This document shows, piece after piece, positions 8,860-18,203 of a stretch of 64,000 nucleotides of DNA (positions are counted from its first letter, which is position 1; every line of letters starts with the position of its first letter). The notes under the pieces were generated by a model that was not told where the DNA came from, made no database searches, and saw only the letters and a list, made by a program, of their open reading frames with translations. The translations under genes and the position numbers were made by a program. Source of the stretch: Neotabrizicola shimadae (GTDB lineage Bacteria; Pseudomonadota; Alphaproteobacteria; Rhodobacterales; Rhodobacteraceae); NCBI RefSeq assembly GCF_019623905.1, contig NZ_CP069370.1, positions 1,240,001 to 1,304,000 of the forward strand. Reading direction: 5' to 3'.

Positions 8860-9641
8860 GCGAGGCGCGCCTCCAGGTCGGACAACAGGTCATGCGCCGT
8901 CAGGTCGGCACGCATCGGCGTCACCGCGATGTGGCCATCCAGGTTGGCGGCAACATCGGTGCCGGGCTGGGTGCTGGCATGTTGCGGCCCCCCCTTGATC
9001 CACAGGAACTTGCGGCCCGAGGGCGATTGCTGGGCCTCGCAGGAAAAGCTCGATCCCCGCCGGAACCCTTGCGCCGCCACCTTCATGCCACGCACCCGCG
9101 CCGCCGGAACAGGCGGGAAGTTCACATTGTAGAACAGCCGGTAGTCGTCCTGCGTCCACAGCCCCCGGTCCAGGAGCGCCCGCACCACGGCCGTTCCATG
9201 CTGTGCCGCCGCCTCGAACGGATCGGCCAGATCCTCTGTCGCCGGCCCCATGAACTGCGACAGGGCAATGGCGTGCAGCCCCTGCAACGCCGCCTCCATC
9301 GCGCCGCCGATGGTGCCGGAATACAGCACGTTCTCGCCCGCGTTGTTGCCCCGGTTCACGCCCGACAGCACAAGGTCGGGCTTCGCGCCCTGCAGCACGT
9401 CGTATATCGCGGCCAGCACGCAATCGGCCGGGCTGCCCTCGGCGGCGAAGCGCCGCTCGCCAAGCTTGGCGATCATCATGGGATGGGTATAACTGATGCA
9501 ATGCCCCACCCCCGACTGCTCGAAGGCCGGCGCCACCGTCCAGACCTCACCCGAGGGACCGGCGATTTCGGTCGCGATCCGGTGAAGCACTTCAAGGCCC
9601 GGCGCGTTGATGCCGTCGTCGTTCGTGATGAGAATGCGCAT
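8856..9641 (-). CDS. surE: 5'/3'-nucleotidase SurE
   Basis: 261 aa. [16 protein letters not shown] at the N-terminus supplies the metal-binding Asp8-Asp9, and [24 protein letters not shown] the other conserved metal and phosphate region. SurE removes phosphate from nucleoside monophosphates and helps survival in stationary phase. AGGGA lies upstream of the ATG. It is the first gene of surE-pcm-nlpD. Length is normal for the family. Confidence 0.95.
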   Translation of the reverse strand: MRILITNDDGINAPGLEVLHRIATEIAGPSGEVWTVAPAFEQSGVGHCISYTHPMMIAKLGERRFAAEGSPADCVLAAIYDVLQGAKPDLVLSGVNRGNNAGENVLYSGTIGGAMEAALQGLHAIALSQFMGPATEDLADPFEAAAQHGTAVVRALLDRGLWTQDDYRLFYNVNFPPVPAARVRGMKVAAQGFRRGSSFSCEAQQSPSGRKFLWIKGGPQHASTQPGTDVAANLDGHIAVTPMRADLTAHDLLSDLEARLA

Positions 9642-9713
9642 GTTCTGTCCCTGGTCCCGTCCTGATTAGCGAAGGGGCAGGCGGCGGGCAAGCGCCGGGA
9701 CCGTCCGCGCAGG

Positions 9714-10553
9714 TCAGTCTTCGGCCAGACTGGCCTTGAATTTTTCGGCCCAATCCGGATGCCAGCGCGAAAGGGCAGGGCGGTTCTCGATGACGTCGCC
9801 CATCGCCCAGGCCATGCGCTTTTGGTCCAGTGCGCGCGGCGTCTCGTTGTCGGGGCACAGGATATAGAAATCCCCCGCGGCAATACGCGCCATCATGAAG
9901 GCCACCGCTTCGGTCGCAGACCAGGCCCCTGCCGGCTTCTTGGCCCCGGGCTTACCGGTCATGCCGGTATGGACCCAACCGGGAATCATCAGATGGGCCG
10001 AAACCCTGGCGCCGGGAATGTTGCGCAACTCATGCGCCAGAGCCTCGGTATAGGCCTTCACCCCGGCTTTCGAGGTGTTGTAGGCCGGGTTGCCGGGGGG
10101 CGTGGTGATGCCCTGCTTCGACCCGGTGTTGATGATCACGGCCGGCTGGCCATGCGCCAGCATCGCCGGCGCGAAGACCTGAGTGCCATGGATCACGCCC
10201 CAGAGGTTCACCCCCAGGGTCCGCGCCCAGACTTCGGGATGCTCCAGCGCCGAACTTGGCAGACCCACGCCCGCGTTGTTCATCAACACCGTCACTGGCG
10301 GCATCTCGGCCGCGATGCGCGCTGCCGCCGCGGCCAGCGCCGCCCGGTCCGAAACATCGGCGATGTAGGCGCGGGCCTTGTGGCCTTCGCCCGCCAGCAT
10401 GGCTGCGCCCTCGGTCAGCGCCGGCCCCGGCAGGTCGACCATCGCCACCGCCATGCCGGCGCGGGCGCAGGCTTCTGCGGCGGCACGGCCAATGCCAGAG
10501 GCGGCGCCGGTGATCACGGCCGTACGACCGCGGGCGAAGGCGGGGTGAGTCAT
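9714..10553 (-). CDS. SDR-family NAD(P)-dependent oxidoreductase
   Basis: 279 aa. Cofactor motif TGAASGIG (15-22), NNAG (91-94), catalytic Ser in INTGSKQG and YNTSK (158-162), all intact. The C-terminal 60 residues (CPDNETPRALDQKRMAWAMGDVIENRPALSRWHPDW) extend beyond the core and suggest a substrate-specific subgroup. The precise substrate cannot be read. It stands alone on the minus strand, 72 bp from surE, and faces dusA across a 412-bp spacer. Confidence 0.85.
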   Translation of the reverse strand: MTHPAFARGRTAVITGAASGIGRAAAEACARAGMAVAMVDLPGPALTEGAAMLAGEGHKARAYIADVSDRAALAAAAARIAAEMPPVTVLMNNAGVGLPSSALEHPEVWARTLGVNLWGVIHGTQVFAPAMLAHGQPAVIINTGSKQGITTPPGNPAYNTSKAGVKAYTEALAHELRNIPGARVSAHLMIPGWVHTGMTGKPGAKKPAGAWSATEAVAFMMARIAAGDFYILCPDNETPRALDQKRMAWAMGDVIENRPALSRWHPDWAEKFKASLAED

Positions 10554-10965
10554 GGGACGAGTCTCCGCTGTGCTGCAGCCATGATGCGGCAGTGCAGCGA
10601 AAGGCGCAACGGGGGAGGTGCTTCTTCAGCGCTTCGAACGGGTCGCGCAAGTGCTGCGCGCTGCCGGGTTGGGCAGCCTGACGAGCACGCGGGGGTGTAC
10701 GCCGCCGTGTTGGCAGGCGGCACGCGCAAGTGGCGTTAGACCCTGCACCCGGAATTCGCCGCCGCGGATGCCGTCGCCAGCCGGCCGTTGCCGCATCAGG
10801 GAGAAAACGGAGGCGGGACCTGCATTTCCGTCGCCGGGACCAGGCTTGCGTTCCAGTCCGGGCCTTCCGGCCGATGCGGCCCCGTCGCAGAGGTCCATGG
10901 CAACACGCCTCCTTGCAGTCAAACGCCTGCTTGAAACGCGGCTCTTTTCGGGGCAGGGGGAACGG
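10554..10965. other. 412-bp spacer between divergent SDR gene and dusA
   Basis: Contains the upstream regions of both divergent genes. An in-frame extension of dusA upstream to 10618 exists but has no family support. I see no tRNA, terminator or recognisable RNA gene here and no clear promoter hexamers. Confidence 0.5.
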
Positions 10966-11952
10966 ATGCAGCACGCGCACCGCCTTTCCGTGGCCCCCAT
11001 GATGGACTGGACTGACCGTCACTGCCGGTACTTTCACCGGCTGATGACGCGCCGGGCGATGCTCTACACCGAAATGGTCACCGCCCCCGCGGTGATCCAC
11101 GGTCCGCGCGACCGCCTGCTCGGCTTCTCGCCCGAGGAACACCCGGTCGCGCTGCAACTCGGCGGCTCTGACCCCGCAGAGCTCGCGCAGGCCGTGCGGA
11201 TCGCGCGCGACTGGAATTATGACGAGATCAACCTGAACGTCGGCTGCCCCTCTGACAGGGTGCAATCCGGCTGCTTCGGCGCGGTCCTGATGGAACGGCC
11301 CGGCCTGGTGGCCGATTGCGTGGCAGCGATGATCGCGGAAAGCCCGGTCCCGGTCACGGTGAAATGCCGCATAGGCGTGGACGAACAGGTGCCTGAACAG
11401 GTGCTGCCCGCCTTTATCGAAACCGTGGCCTCCGCCGGCGTGCGGCATTTTGTGATCCACGCCCGCAAGGCCTGGCTGCAGGGCCTGTCGCCCAAGGAAA
11501 ACCGCGAGATCCCGCCACTGGACTACCCGCTTGTCATGGCGATGAAGCGCGCCTTCCCGCATCTGACCATCTGCATCAACGGCGGCATCACCTCGCTCGG
11601 TCAGGCGCGGGCTCTTCTGGACCAGGGGCTTGACGGCGTGATGGTCGGCCGCGCTGCCTACCACGATCCGGCTTCGGTGCTGATTGGGGCCGATGCACTG
11701 TGGGGCGAAGCTTTCGCGCCGTCGCCTTTCGAAGTGGTGCACCAGATGGTGCCCTACATCGCCCGGCACCTGGAATCGGGTGGGCGCCTGCACCAGATCA
11801 CGCGGCATATGCTGGGCCTGTTCACCGGGCGCCCCGGCGCCCGCAGCTGGCGCCGCGCGCTGTCCGAAGGCGCAAGCCGGCCCGGCGCCGGGCTTGCGCT
11901 GATCGAATCCGCGCTGGCCGAGGTTCAGGCGACGGGCACCGCCGCCGCCTGA
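10966..11952 (+). CDS. dusA: tRNA-dihydrouridine synthase A
   Basis: 328 aa. Begins HRLSVAPMMDWTDRHCRYFHRLM, contains the catalytic cysteine in NVGCPSDRVQ (Cys94), and VTVKCRIGVD, FVIHARKAWLQGLSPKENREIPPLDY, INGGI and MVGRAAY of the FMN barrel. These are specific to DusA, which reduces uridines 20/20a of tRNA. The start at 10966 is preceded by an AGGGGG run; longer forms are possible but unsupported. Its last 28 bases overlap the end of the convergent efflux gene. Confidence 0.95.
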   Translation: MQHAHRLSVAPMMDWTDRHCRYFHRLMTRRAMLYTEMVTAPAVIHGPRDRLLGFSPEEHPVALQLGGSDPAELAQAVRIARDWNYDEINLNVGCPSDRVQSGCFGAVLMERPGLVADCVAAMIAESPVPVTVKCRIGVDEQVPEQVLPAFIETVASAGVRHFVIHARKAWLQGLSPKENREIPPLDYPLVMAMKRAFPHLTICINGGITSLGQARALLDQGLDGVMVGRAAYHDPASVLIGADALWGEAFAPSPFEVVHQMVPYIARHLESGGRLHQITRHMLGLFTGRPGARSWRRALSEGASRPGAGLALIESALAEVQATGTAAA

Positions 11953-13124
11953 TGCCGCGGCACCAGCCGCGACAGGGTGAAGGCCAGCACGCCGCACAAG
12001 GCAATAGCCGCCAGCATGGGCACCACCGTTCCATCGAAGAACGGCCCGGTCAACGCCACCATGATGCCGCCAGCCAGCATTTGCAGCGTGCCGCCAAGCG
12101 ACGAGGCCAGCCCTGCGATGTCGCCATGCTCGTCCAATGCCATCACCATCGTGGTGGGAATGACCAGGCCAAGGAAGGCGTTGGCAATGAACAGCCCGCC
12201 CACCGTGACGTAAAGCCCGGCCAGCCCGACCAGACCCAGGCCGAACAGCACCAGCGCCGAGACCATGAAGCCGGTCGTCGCCACCGCAACGACCCGCCGT
12301 GCGCCAAAGCGCATCCCAAGGCCGGCCGCCATCTGCGACGAGGCAAAGAAGCCGATCGCGTTCACCGCAAACGCCAGCGAGAACCCGGTGGGCGACAGGC
12401 CGAAGGCTTCCGAATAGACAAAGCTTGCCGAGGCGATGAAGACGAAGAAACTCGCCATGCCGAAACCGCCCAGGAAGGTCAGCGCCAGGAACCCGCGGTC
12501 GGTCAAGAGCCGCCGCGCACTGGACAGAAGCACCGACAGGTTCACCGGCTGGCGCGCCTCGGGCGGCAGCGTCTCGGGCAGGAGGAACCGCGTCATGGCC
12601 AGGCTCACGAAGGTCGCCGCCGCCAGCATCCAGAAGATGCCGCGCCACGAAGTCAGCGCCATCACGCCCGATCCGGCCAGCGGCGCCAGCATGGGCGAGA
12701 CCGAGATCACCAGCATGATTGCCGCCATCATCCGCGTGGCATCCGGCCCGGTATGCATGTCGCGGATGATCGCGCGCGGCACCACCATGACGGCCGCGCC
12801 GCCAAAGCCCTGGATCGCCCGCCCCAGGATCAGCTGGCCCGGCGTCTGGGCAAAGGCGCAGACCACTGTGCCGATCAGGAAGATCACCGCGCCCACATAG
12901 ATCGGCCGCTTGCGCCCCGACTGGTCGGCCCAGGGACCATAGACCAGCTGCGCCAGGCCGAATGCCAGGAAATAGCTGGTGATCGTGCCCTGCATCTGCT
13001 GCACGCTGGCCCCCAGATCTGCGGCAATGCCGGGCAGGGCGGGCAGGTACATGTCGATGGCGAAGGGGCCGATGCAGGACATCAGGCCCAGCACAAGAGC
13101 CGGGCGCAGCAGCGCGGAGGACAT
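11925..13124 (-). CDS. Bcr/CflA-type multidrug efflux MFS transporter
   Basis: 399 aa with twelve hydrophobic segments. MSCIGPFAIDMYLPALPGIAADLG in helix 1, the motif GPWADQSGRKRPIYVG in the 2-3 loop, and RAIIRDM in helix 4 are typical of the drug:H+ antiporter-1 Bcr/CflA group, which exports drugs or metabolites across the inner membrane. The 3' end overlaps dusA by 28 bp, tail to tail. A second member of the same family lies at 29613-30827. Confidence 0.9.
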   Translation of the reverse strand: MSSALLRPALVLGLMSCIGPFAIDMYLPALPGIAADLGASVQQMQGTITSYFLAFGLAQLVYGPWADQSGRKRPIYVGAVIFLIGTVVCAFAQTPGQLILGRAIQGFGGAAVMVVPRAIIRDMHTGPDATRMMAAIMLVISVSPMLAPLAGSGVMALTSWRGIFWMLAAATFVSLAMTRFLLPETLPPEARQPVNLSVLLSSARRLLTDRGFLALTFLGGFGMASFFVFIASASFVYSEAFGLSPTGFSLAFAVNAIGFFASSQMAAGLGMRFGARRVVAVATTGFMVSALVLFGLGLVGLAGLYVTVGGLFIANAFLGLVIPTTMVMALDEHGDIAGLASSLGGTLQMLAGGIMVALTGPFFDGTVVPMLAAIALCGVLAFTLSRLVPRHQAAAVPVA

Positions 13125-13217
13125 GGGAAAACCTGTCGTTCTGGATTGATGCAGGCGACTTACAACTTTTTGCCGCCACTGGCCATAGCTCCCGGCCGGG
13201 CGAAAACGGAACCGGCC

Positions 13218-13673
13218 TCAGGGGCGCAGCACCTTCGAATTAGTTTCGCCCTTGATCACCACGCGGTTGATCCCCTCACGCTCCAGCGTAAAGCGCGAGA
13301 TCGTATAGGCCGCCGTCACTTCGCGTGACCGCGGCGTACCCTGTGCCGCCGCATCGAGCGGCGCAAAGGTCCGGAACTCCAGCACCAGTTCGCCGTTCTC
13401 GATCGGCAGGGGCATCAGGTCCACCTGCCACCAGCCCTGCGTCGGCGGCAGCCCGGTCGCGCGCACGATCACGCCGCCATTGGCCTGCTCGATGCTCGCC
13501 GAGGTCACGCTCCGCACCAGCGGGCGCGGATCCTGCGACTCGTCCGGCGCAACCTGCGTGTCCTCGGGCATCTCGCCCGCGCCAAACCAGGTCCGGGGCG
13601 ACCAGACACTCACGTTCTGTCCGCATCCCGCCAGTGTCAGAAGGGCGATCAGGACAACAGGGCGCAAAGTCAT
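13218..13673 (-). CDS. small predicted lipoprotein
   Basis: 151 aa. MTLRPVVLIALLTLAGC is a lipoprotein signal (Cys17). The mature part has no family that I recognise; it is mostly beta-like (VIVRATGLPPTQGWWQVDLMPLP, ELVLEFRTFAP) and may bind at the periplasmic face. The start at 13673 follows AAGGAG at ideal distance; a start at 13688 would put five residues ahead of the signal. It lies 93 bp upstream of the efflux gene on the same strand. Confidence 0.8.
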   Translation of the reverse strand: MTLRPVVLIALLTLAGCGQNVSVWSPRTWFGAGEMPEDTQVAPDESQDPRPLVRSVTSASIEQANGGVIVRATGLPPTQGWWQVDLMPLPIENGELVLEFRTFAPLDAAAQGTPRSREVTAAYTISRFTLEREGINRVVIKGETNSKVLRP

Positions 13674-13795
13674 GCGGGGCTCCTTCATGGGCGCCCCATG
13701 GGTAGCCGATGCGTCCCGGATTGAAAAGCCGGGGCAGGGGTTCTGGACCTTTGCCAGCCGACGCCCTAGGTCAGGAACAATCGCAGGAGCATCAC

Positions 13796-14206
13796 ATGGC
13801 GACCGAAGCCTTCGAAGATATCGCGGAAACCTTCGACTTCCTCGAGGATTGGGAAGACCGCTACCGCCATGTGATCGAACTGGGCAAGGCCATGCCGCCT
13901 CTGGACGACAGCTTCAAGGTCGCGGCCTACAAGGTGGACGGCTGCGCCAGCCAGGTCTGGATTCGCCCGGTGCTGGACGACGGCCGCTTCGATTTCCAGG
14001 GCGACAGCGACGCGATGATCGTGCGCGGCCTGATCGCCGTGCTGCACGCGCTGTACTCGGGCCTCCGCCCCGCCGAAGTGGTGGCCGTGGACGCCCCGGC
14101 CGAGCTCAGGCGCCTGGGGCTGGAAGACCACCTCTCCTCGCAACGCTCGAACGGCCTGCGCGCCATGGTGGCACGCATCCGTCAGGTGGCGGGCGAGGCG
14201 TCCTGA
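13796..14206 (+). CDS. sufE: cysteine desulfuration protein SufE
   Basis: 136 aa. The persulfide-accepting cysteine is Cys50 in YKVDGCASQVW, with the downstream LRPAEVVAV and SSQRSNGLRAMVARIR motifs of SufE. It takes sulfur from the desulfurase SufS for Fe-S cluster assembly in the cytosol. No suf operon is close by, so it is an isolated sufE, as in other Rhodobacteraceae. The start at 13796 follows GCAGGAG. It converges on the peptidase gene with 7 bp between. Confidence 0.93.
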   Translation: MATEAFEDIAETFDFLEDWEDRYRHVIELGKAMPPLDDSFKVAAYKVDGCASQVWIRPVLDDGRFDFQGDSDAMIVRGLIAVLHALYSGLRPAEVVAVDAPAELRRLGLEDHLSSQRSNGLRAMVARIRQVAGEAS

Positions 14207-14213
14207 CGCTCCC

Positions 14214-16019
14214 TCACACCGGCGCGCAGGCTGCCCGGCACCAGTCCAGCGCCTCGGGCGACAGGCGCGGCCCGATCTTCTCCAGCACCTCGGCGTGATA
14301 GGCGTTCAGCCAGTCCCGTTCGCCCGGTGAAAGGCGGTCGGCCAGGATCAGCCGGCGGTCCAGCGGCACGAAGGTGATGGTCTCGAAATCGTACTGTACC
14401 CGGTGGTCGTCGCCGCCCGGCAGCTTCGCCGCCTCGCGCACCACGATCAGGTTCTCCAGCCTTATGCCGAAGGCCCCCTCCCGGTAATAGCCCGGCTCGT
14501 TCGACAGGATCATGCCCGGTTCCAGGGCCACCTCGGAGATCCGCGAAAGCCGCTGCGGCCCCTCATGCACCGAAAGGAAGGCGCCCACGCCATGCCCCGT
14601 CCCGTGGTCGAAATCCTGCCCCGCCATCCACAGCGCCTGCCGCGCAAAGGGGTCCAGGTCGCGCCCCGCCAGCCCCTTCGGAAACCGCGCCCGGCTGATG
14701 GCGATCATGCCCTGCAGCACGCGGGTAAAGCAGGCCCGCGCCTCCGGCCCCGGATCGCCCACCGCCACGGTGCGGGTGATGTCGGTCGTGCCGTCCTCGT
14801 ACTGCGCCCCGGAATCGACCAGCAGCAGCTCGTCCTGCCGCACGGGTCGGTTCGATTCATCCGTCACGCGGTAATGCATGATCGCGCCGTTCGGCCCCGC
14901 GCCGCAGATCGTATCGAAGCTGATGTCATGCAGCGCATTTGTGGCCCGGCGACAGCCTTCCAGCGCTGTCACCACGTCGATCTCGGTCAGCCCGCCCTGT
15001 GGCGCCGCACGATCCAGCCAGCACAGGAACTCGACCATCGCCGCCCCGTCGCGCAGATGCGCTTCGCGCATCCCTGCAAGCTCGCCCGCATTCTTGCGCG
15101 CCTTGGGCAGCCGGCACGGGTCGTCGCCCCAGGCCACCGCAATGCCCGCCCCGGACAGCTCCTGCGAGACGGCAAGCGGTGCCGTGCCCCGGTCCACCCG
15201 TACCGGTCCGGTCAGGCCGCGCAGGGCAGGAACCAGCTCTGAAGGCGGCAGCACCGTCACCTGCGGCCCCAGATGCGCGCGCACCGCATCGTCCAGCTTG
15301 GCCGCCTCGCAAAACAGCGTCACCCGGCCATCGTCGTGCAGGATGGCAAAGCCATGCAGGATCGGGTTGCGCGGCACGTCGGCGCCCCGGATGTTCAGAA
15401 GCCAGCAGATCGAATCCGGCAGCGTCAGCACGGCCGCCCTCTGCCCGGCCTTCGCCAGATCCGACGCCAGCCGCGCCCGCTTGTCGGCACTCGTCTCGCC
15501 CGCCACGGCATCCGGGTGCACGAAGGCGCGCCCCATGGGCGGGGCCGGCTGATCCGGCCAGATCGCATCTACGAAATTCACGCCAGAGCGAAGGGTTACC
15601 CCGCTTCCCTCAAGCGATTTCTCAAGAGCCTCGATCTCGCCTGCCGTGTGCAGCCAGGGATCGAAGCCGATCACGCCGCCGGCCAGATGCTCCCGCAGCC
15701 AGTCGCCCGGCTTGACCTCGGGCCAGGGCACCGGCGTGAAATGCGCCAGATCCACCTGCAGCTTCACCTGCGTGCGATAGCGCCCGTCGATGAACACGCC
15801 GGCCACGTCGGGCAGCACGATGCAGAACCCCGCCGATCCGGTGAACCCGGTCAGCCATTGCAGCCGCTCATCCCGCGCCGCGACATACTCGCCCTGATGC
15901 GCATCGGATCGCGGCACCAGGAACCCTGCCAGCCCCTCGGCCGCCAGTCGGGCCCGCAACGCCGCCAGCCGCGCGGGTCCTTGTTCGGGCGAGGCATGGG
16001 AATCGAAGGTCTGGAACAT
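14214..16019 (-). CDS. aminopeptidase P family (M24B) Xaa-Pro peptidase
   Basis: 601 aa, three-domain size as in cytosolic aminopeptidase P. Two N-terminal creatinase-like domains (LAAEGLAGFLVPRSDAH; VDAIWPDQPAPP) precede the pita-bread domain. Metal ligands are visible in LLVDSGAQYEDGTTDITRT, HGTGHGVGAFLSVHEGP and MILSNEPGYY. It removes N-terminal residues before proline. The ATG at 16019 is used; the GTG three bases earlier is less likely. A member of the hairpin repeat family lies directly upstream, and cobT is 91 bp further upstream on the same strand. Confidence 0.92.
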   Translation of the reverse strand: MFQTFDSHASPEQGPARLAALRARLAAEGLAGFLVPRSDAHQGEYVAARDERLQWLTGFTGSAGFCIVLPDVAGVFIDGRYRTQVKLQVDLAHFTPVPWPEVKPGDWLREHLAGGVIGFDPWLHTAGEIEALEKSLEGSGVTLRSGVNFVDAIWPDQPAPPMGRAFVHPDAVAGETSADKRARLASDLAKAGQRAAVLTLPDSICWLLNIRGADVPRNPILHGFAILHDDGRVTLFCEAAKLDDAVRAHLGPQVTVLPPSELVPALRGLTGPVRVDRGTAPLAVSQELSGAGIAVAWGDDPCRLPKARKNAGELAGMREAHLRDGAAMVEFLCWLDRAAPQGGLTEIDVVTALEGCRRATNALHDISFDTICGAGPNGAIMHYRVTDESNRPVRQDELLLVDSGAQYEDGTTDITRTVAVGDPGPEARACFTRVLQGMIAISRARFPKGLAGRDLDPFARQALWMAGQDFDHGTGHGVGAFLSVHEGPQRLSRISEVALEPGMILSNEPGYYREGAFGIRLENLIVVREAAKLPGGDDHRVQYDFETITFVPLDRRLILADRLSPGERDWLNAYHAEVLEKIGPRLSPEALDWCRAACAPV

Positions 16020-16023
16020 CACG

Positions 16024-16103
16024 CCCTCATTTTCTGTCCGGCAAGTATCCTCGGGGGTGGGAATTGGCCCACGCGGCCAAGAGGGGGCCGACAGCCCCCC
16101 GCA
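16024..16103 (-). repeat. hairpin-plus-tail repeat, copy a
   Basis: Read on the minus strand: a G-run/C-run hairpin (GGGGGC-TGTCG-GCCCCC, about 16083-16100), then CACCCCCGAGGATACTTG and GGACAGAAAATGA. The same order recurs at 33025-33070, 41884-41936 and 44187-44244. Here the hairpin follows the cobT stop, where it could also act as a terminator, and the tail ends five bases before the ATG of the peptidase gene. Confidence 0.65.
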
Positions 16104-16110
16104 CCGCCCG

Positions 16111-17982
16111 TCAGCCCGCGCGCCGCATCCCCGCCGCGCGCGCCCGCTTCTTCGGGTCCACTTCGAACAGCCCGGCCAACTGCTCCGTCATCGCGCCGGC
16201 CAGCTGTTCGACATCGGTGATCGTCACCGCGCGCTGGTAATAGCGCGTCACGTCATGGCCGATGCCGATGGCGATCAGCTCCACCATGCGGCGCTTTTCC
16301 ACCATGGCGATCACGTCGCGCAGGTGCTTTTCCAGAAAACTCGCGGCATTGACCGACAAGGTGGAATCGTCCACCGGCGCCCCGTCCGAGATGACCATGA
16401 GGATCTTCCGCGCCTCGGGGCGGGCCAGCATCCGGCGATGCGCCCATTCCAGCGCCTCGCCGTCGATGTTTTCCTTCAGCAGCCCTTCCTTCATCATCAG
16501 GCCCAGGTTGGGCCGCACCCGACGCCAGGGCGCATCGGCGCCCTTGTAGATGATGTGGCGCAGGTCGTTCAGCCGCCCCGGCCCCTGCGGGCGCCCCTGC
16601 GCCAGCCAGCGCTCGCGCGACTGCCCGCCCTTCCAGGCCCGCGTGGTGAATCCCAGGATTTCCACCTTCACGTCACAGCGCTCCAGCGTCCGCGCAAGCA
16701 CATCGGCGCAGATCGCGGCAATGGAAATGGGCCGCCCCCGCATCGAGCCCGAATTGTCCAGAAGCAGCGTCACGCAGGTGTCGCGGAATTCGGTATCCTT
16801 CTCCCACTTGAACGACAGGGGCGTCGTGGGGTTCGCCACCACCCGCGCCAGACGCCCGGCGTCAAGGATCCCTTCCTCCTTGTCGAACTCCCAGCTCCGG
16901 TTCTGCTGTGCCTGAAGCCGGCGCTGCAACTTGTTGGCCAGCCGCGACACAGCGCCCTTCAGGGGTTCCAGCTGCTGGTCCAGATAGGCGCGCAGCCGCT
17001 CCAACTCGGCCGGTTCGGCCAGCTCCTCGGCCCGGATTTCCTCATCGAAATCCGTAGTATAGACGGCATAGTTCGGGTCTGCATCGGAATAGGGGGCAGG
17101 GGGCGGCGGCTCCAGCGGCGCCTCGCCCTCGGGCAGTTCGGTCTCGTCGCCCTGCTCCATGTCGGCGCTGTCTTCCATCGTGACCTGCGCCTGCGACTGA
17201 TCCTGCTGCTCCTCTTGGCTCTGCTCGGGGCTCGCGTCGGATTCCTCGCTGTCCTGGCTTTCCTCGCCGGCGCTTTCGGGGCTGTCCTCGTCCTCCTGAG
17301 CCTCGTCGCCCTGATCCTCGTCCTCGGGGCGGTCCGGGTCGTCACCCAGCTGGTCGCCATAGCCCAGATCGGCAATCACCTTCCGCGCCAGCCGCGCAAA
17401 GGCCGCCTGGTCCGCCAGCACATCGTCCAGCACATCCAGCGTGCCGCCCGCCTGTTCCTCGATGAACGGCCGCCAAAGGTCCATCACGTTCTGCGCGCCG
17501 CGCGGCATGTCGCGCCCGGTCGCCAGGTGGCGCACCAGATAGCCCGCCGCCACCGAGAGTGGCGCCTCCTGGGTCGACGTGATCTGCGCATAGCCGCGCC
17601 GGTCCGCCTCGTTGGCGATCTTGGCGTCAATGTTGCCCGCGGTGCCCGGCATGGCCCGCGCCCCCACCGCCTCGCAGCGGGCGGTCTCCATCGCCTCGTA
17701 AATCTCGCGCGCCAGCGGTCCGGTAGGCGTGTAGCGCGCCGAAACCGCCTCGTCGTGGAACTTGCGACGCAACGCAAAGGCATCGGCCGTGCCGCGCGCC
17801 AGAAGCACTTCGTCCCGGCTCATCCGCCGGCTGACCTGGGGCAGGCGCACGCCATCCTTCGTCATCCCCGCCGGATCGACTGAATAGGTGACGGTCATCT
17901 CCGGGTCGTCGGCCATGACACGCGTGGCATCGGCCAGGGCCTTCTTGAACGGGTCGGCGGGGTTATCTGCGGGCTTGCTCAT
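16111..17982 (-). CDS. cobT: cobaltochelatase subunit CobT
   Basis: 623 aa. An N-terminal helical domain, then a very acidic Glu/Asp/Ser/Gln-rich linker (about 215-300, e.g. [18 protein letters not shown]), then a von Willebrand A domain with the MIDAS motif DNSGSMRG and later SDGAPVDDS. With CobS and CobN, CobT inserts cobalt into hydrogenobyrinic acid a,c-diamide in aerobic cobalamin synthesis. The start at 17982 gives [16 protein letters not shown], matching the family; the ribosome site is weak. cobS is not in the window. Confidence 0.94.
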   Translation of the reverse strand: MSKPADNPADPFKKALADATRVMADDPEMTVTYSVDPAGMTKDGVRLPQVSRRMSRDEVLLARGTADAFALRRKFHDEAVSARYTPTGPLAREIYEAMETARCEAVGARAMPGTAGNIDAKIANEADRRGYAQITSTQEAPLSVAAGYLVRHLATGRDMPRGAQNVMDLWRPFIEEQAGGTLDVLDDVLADQAAFARLARKVIADLGYGDQLGDDPDRPEDEDQGDEAQEDEDSPESAGEESQDSEESDASPEQSQEEQQDQSQAQVTMEDSADMEQGDETELPEGEAPLEPPPPAPYSDADPNYAVYTTDFDEEIRAEELAEPAELERLRAYLDQQLEPLKGAVSRLANKLQRRLQAQQNRSWEFDKEEGILDAGRLARVVANPTTPLSFKWEKDTEFRDTCVTLLLDNSGSMRGRPISIAAICADVLARTLERCDVKVEILGFTTRAWKGGQSRERWLAQGRPQGPGRLNDLRHIIYKGADAPWRRVRPNLGLMMKEGLLKENIDGEALEWAHRRMLARPEARKILMVISDGAPVDDSTLSVNAASFLEKHLRDVIAMVEKRRMVELIAIGIGHDVTRYYQRAVTITDVEQLAGAMTEQLAGLFEVDPKKRARAAGMRRAG

Positions 17983-18094
17983 GGCCACAGGTAAAGCAGG
18001 CCCGCCCCGCCTCGGCAAGACCCGCCCGCATCCGCGCGGGGCCGCTGCCAGTTTCCGCTTGCCGACGCCTGGCACCGCCGATAAACGGGGCGGC

Positions 18095-18184
18095 GGAGAC
18101 GTGGCCGAGTGGTCGAAGGCACACCCCTGCTAAGGGTGCAGACGGGGAACCGTCTCGAGGGTTCGAATCCCTTCGTCTCCGCCA
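18095..18184 (+). tRNA. tRNA-Ser(GCU)
   Basis: 90 nt with encoded CCA. Acceptor arms GGAGACG and CGTCTCC pair fully, discriminator G. The anticodon loop CTGCTAA (anticodon GCT at 18129-18131) is closed by CACCC/GGGTG. A long variable arm (GACGGGGAACCGTC) marks a class II tRNA, and GGTTCGAATCC is the T-loop. It reads AGC/AGU serine codons. Confidence 0.97.
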
Positions 18185-18203
18185 GACCCACCAGAGTCCT
18201 GCC

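Noticed and set aside
10030-13179. 1049-codon open frame on the minus strand
   Set aside because: It crosses the SDR, dusA and efflux genes in wrong frames; composition is Arg/Gly/Ala-rich shadow coding.
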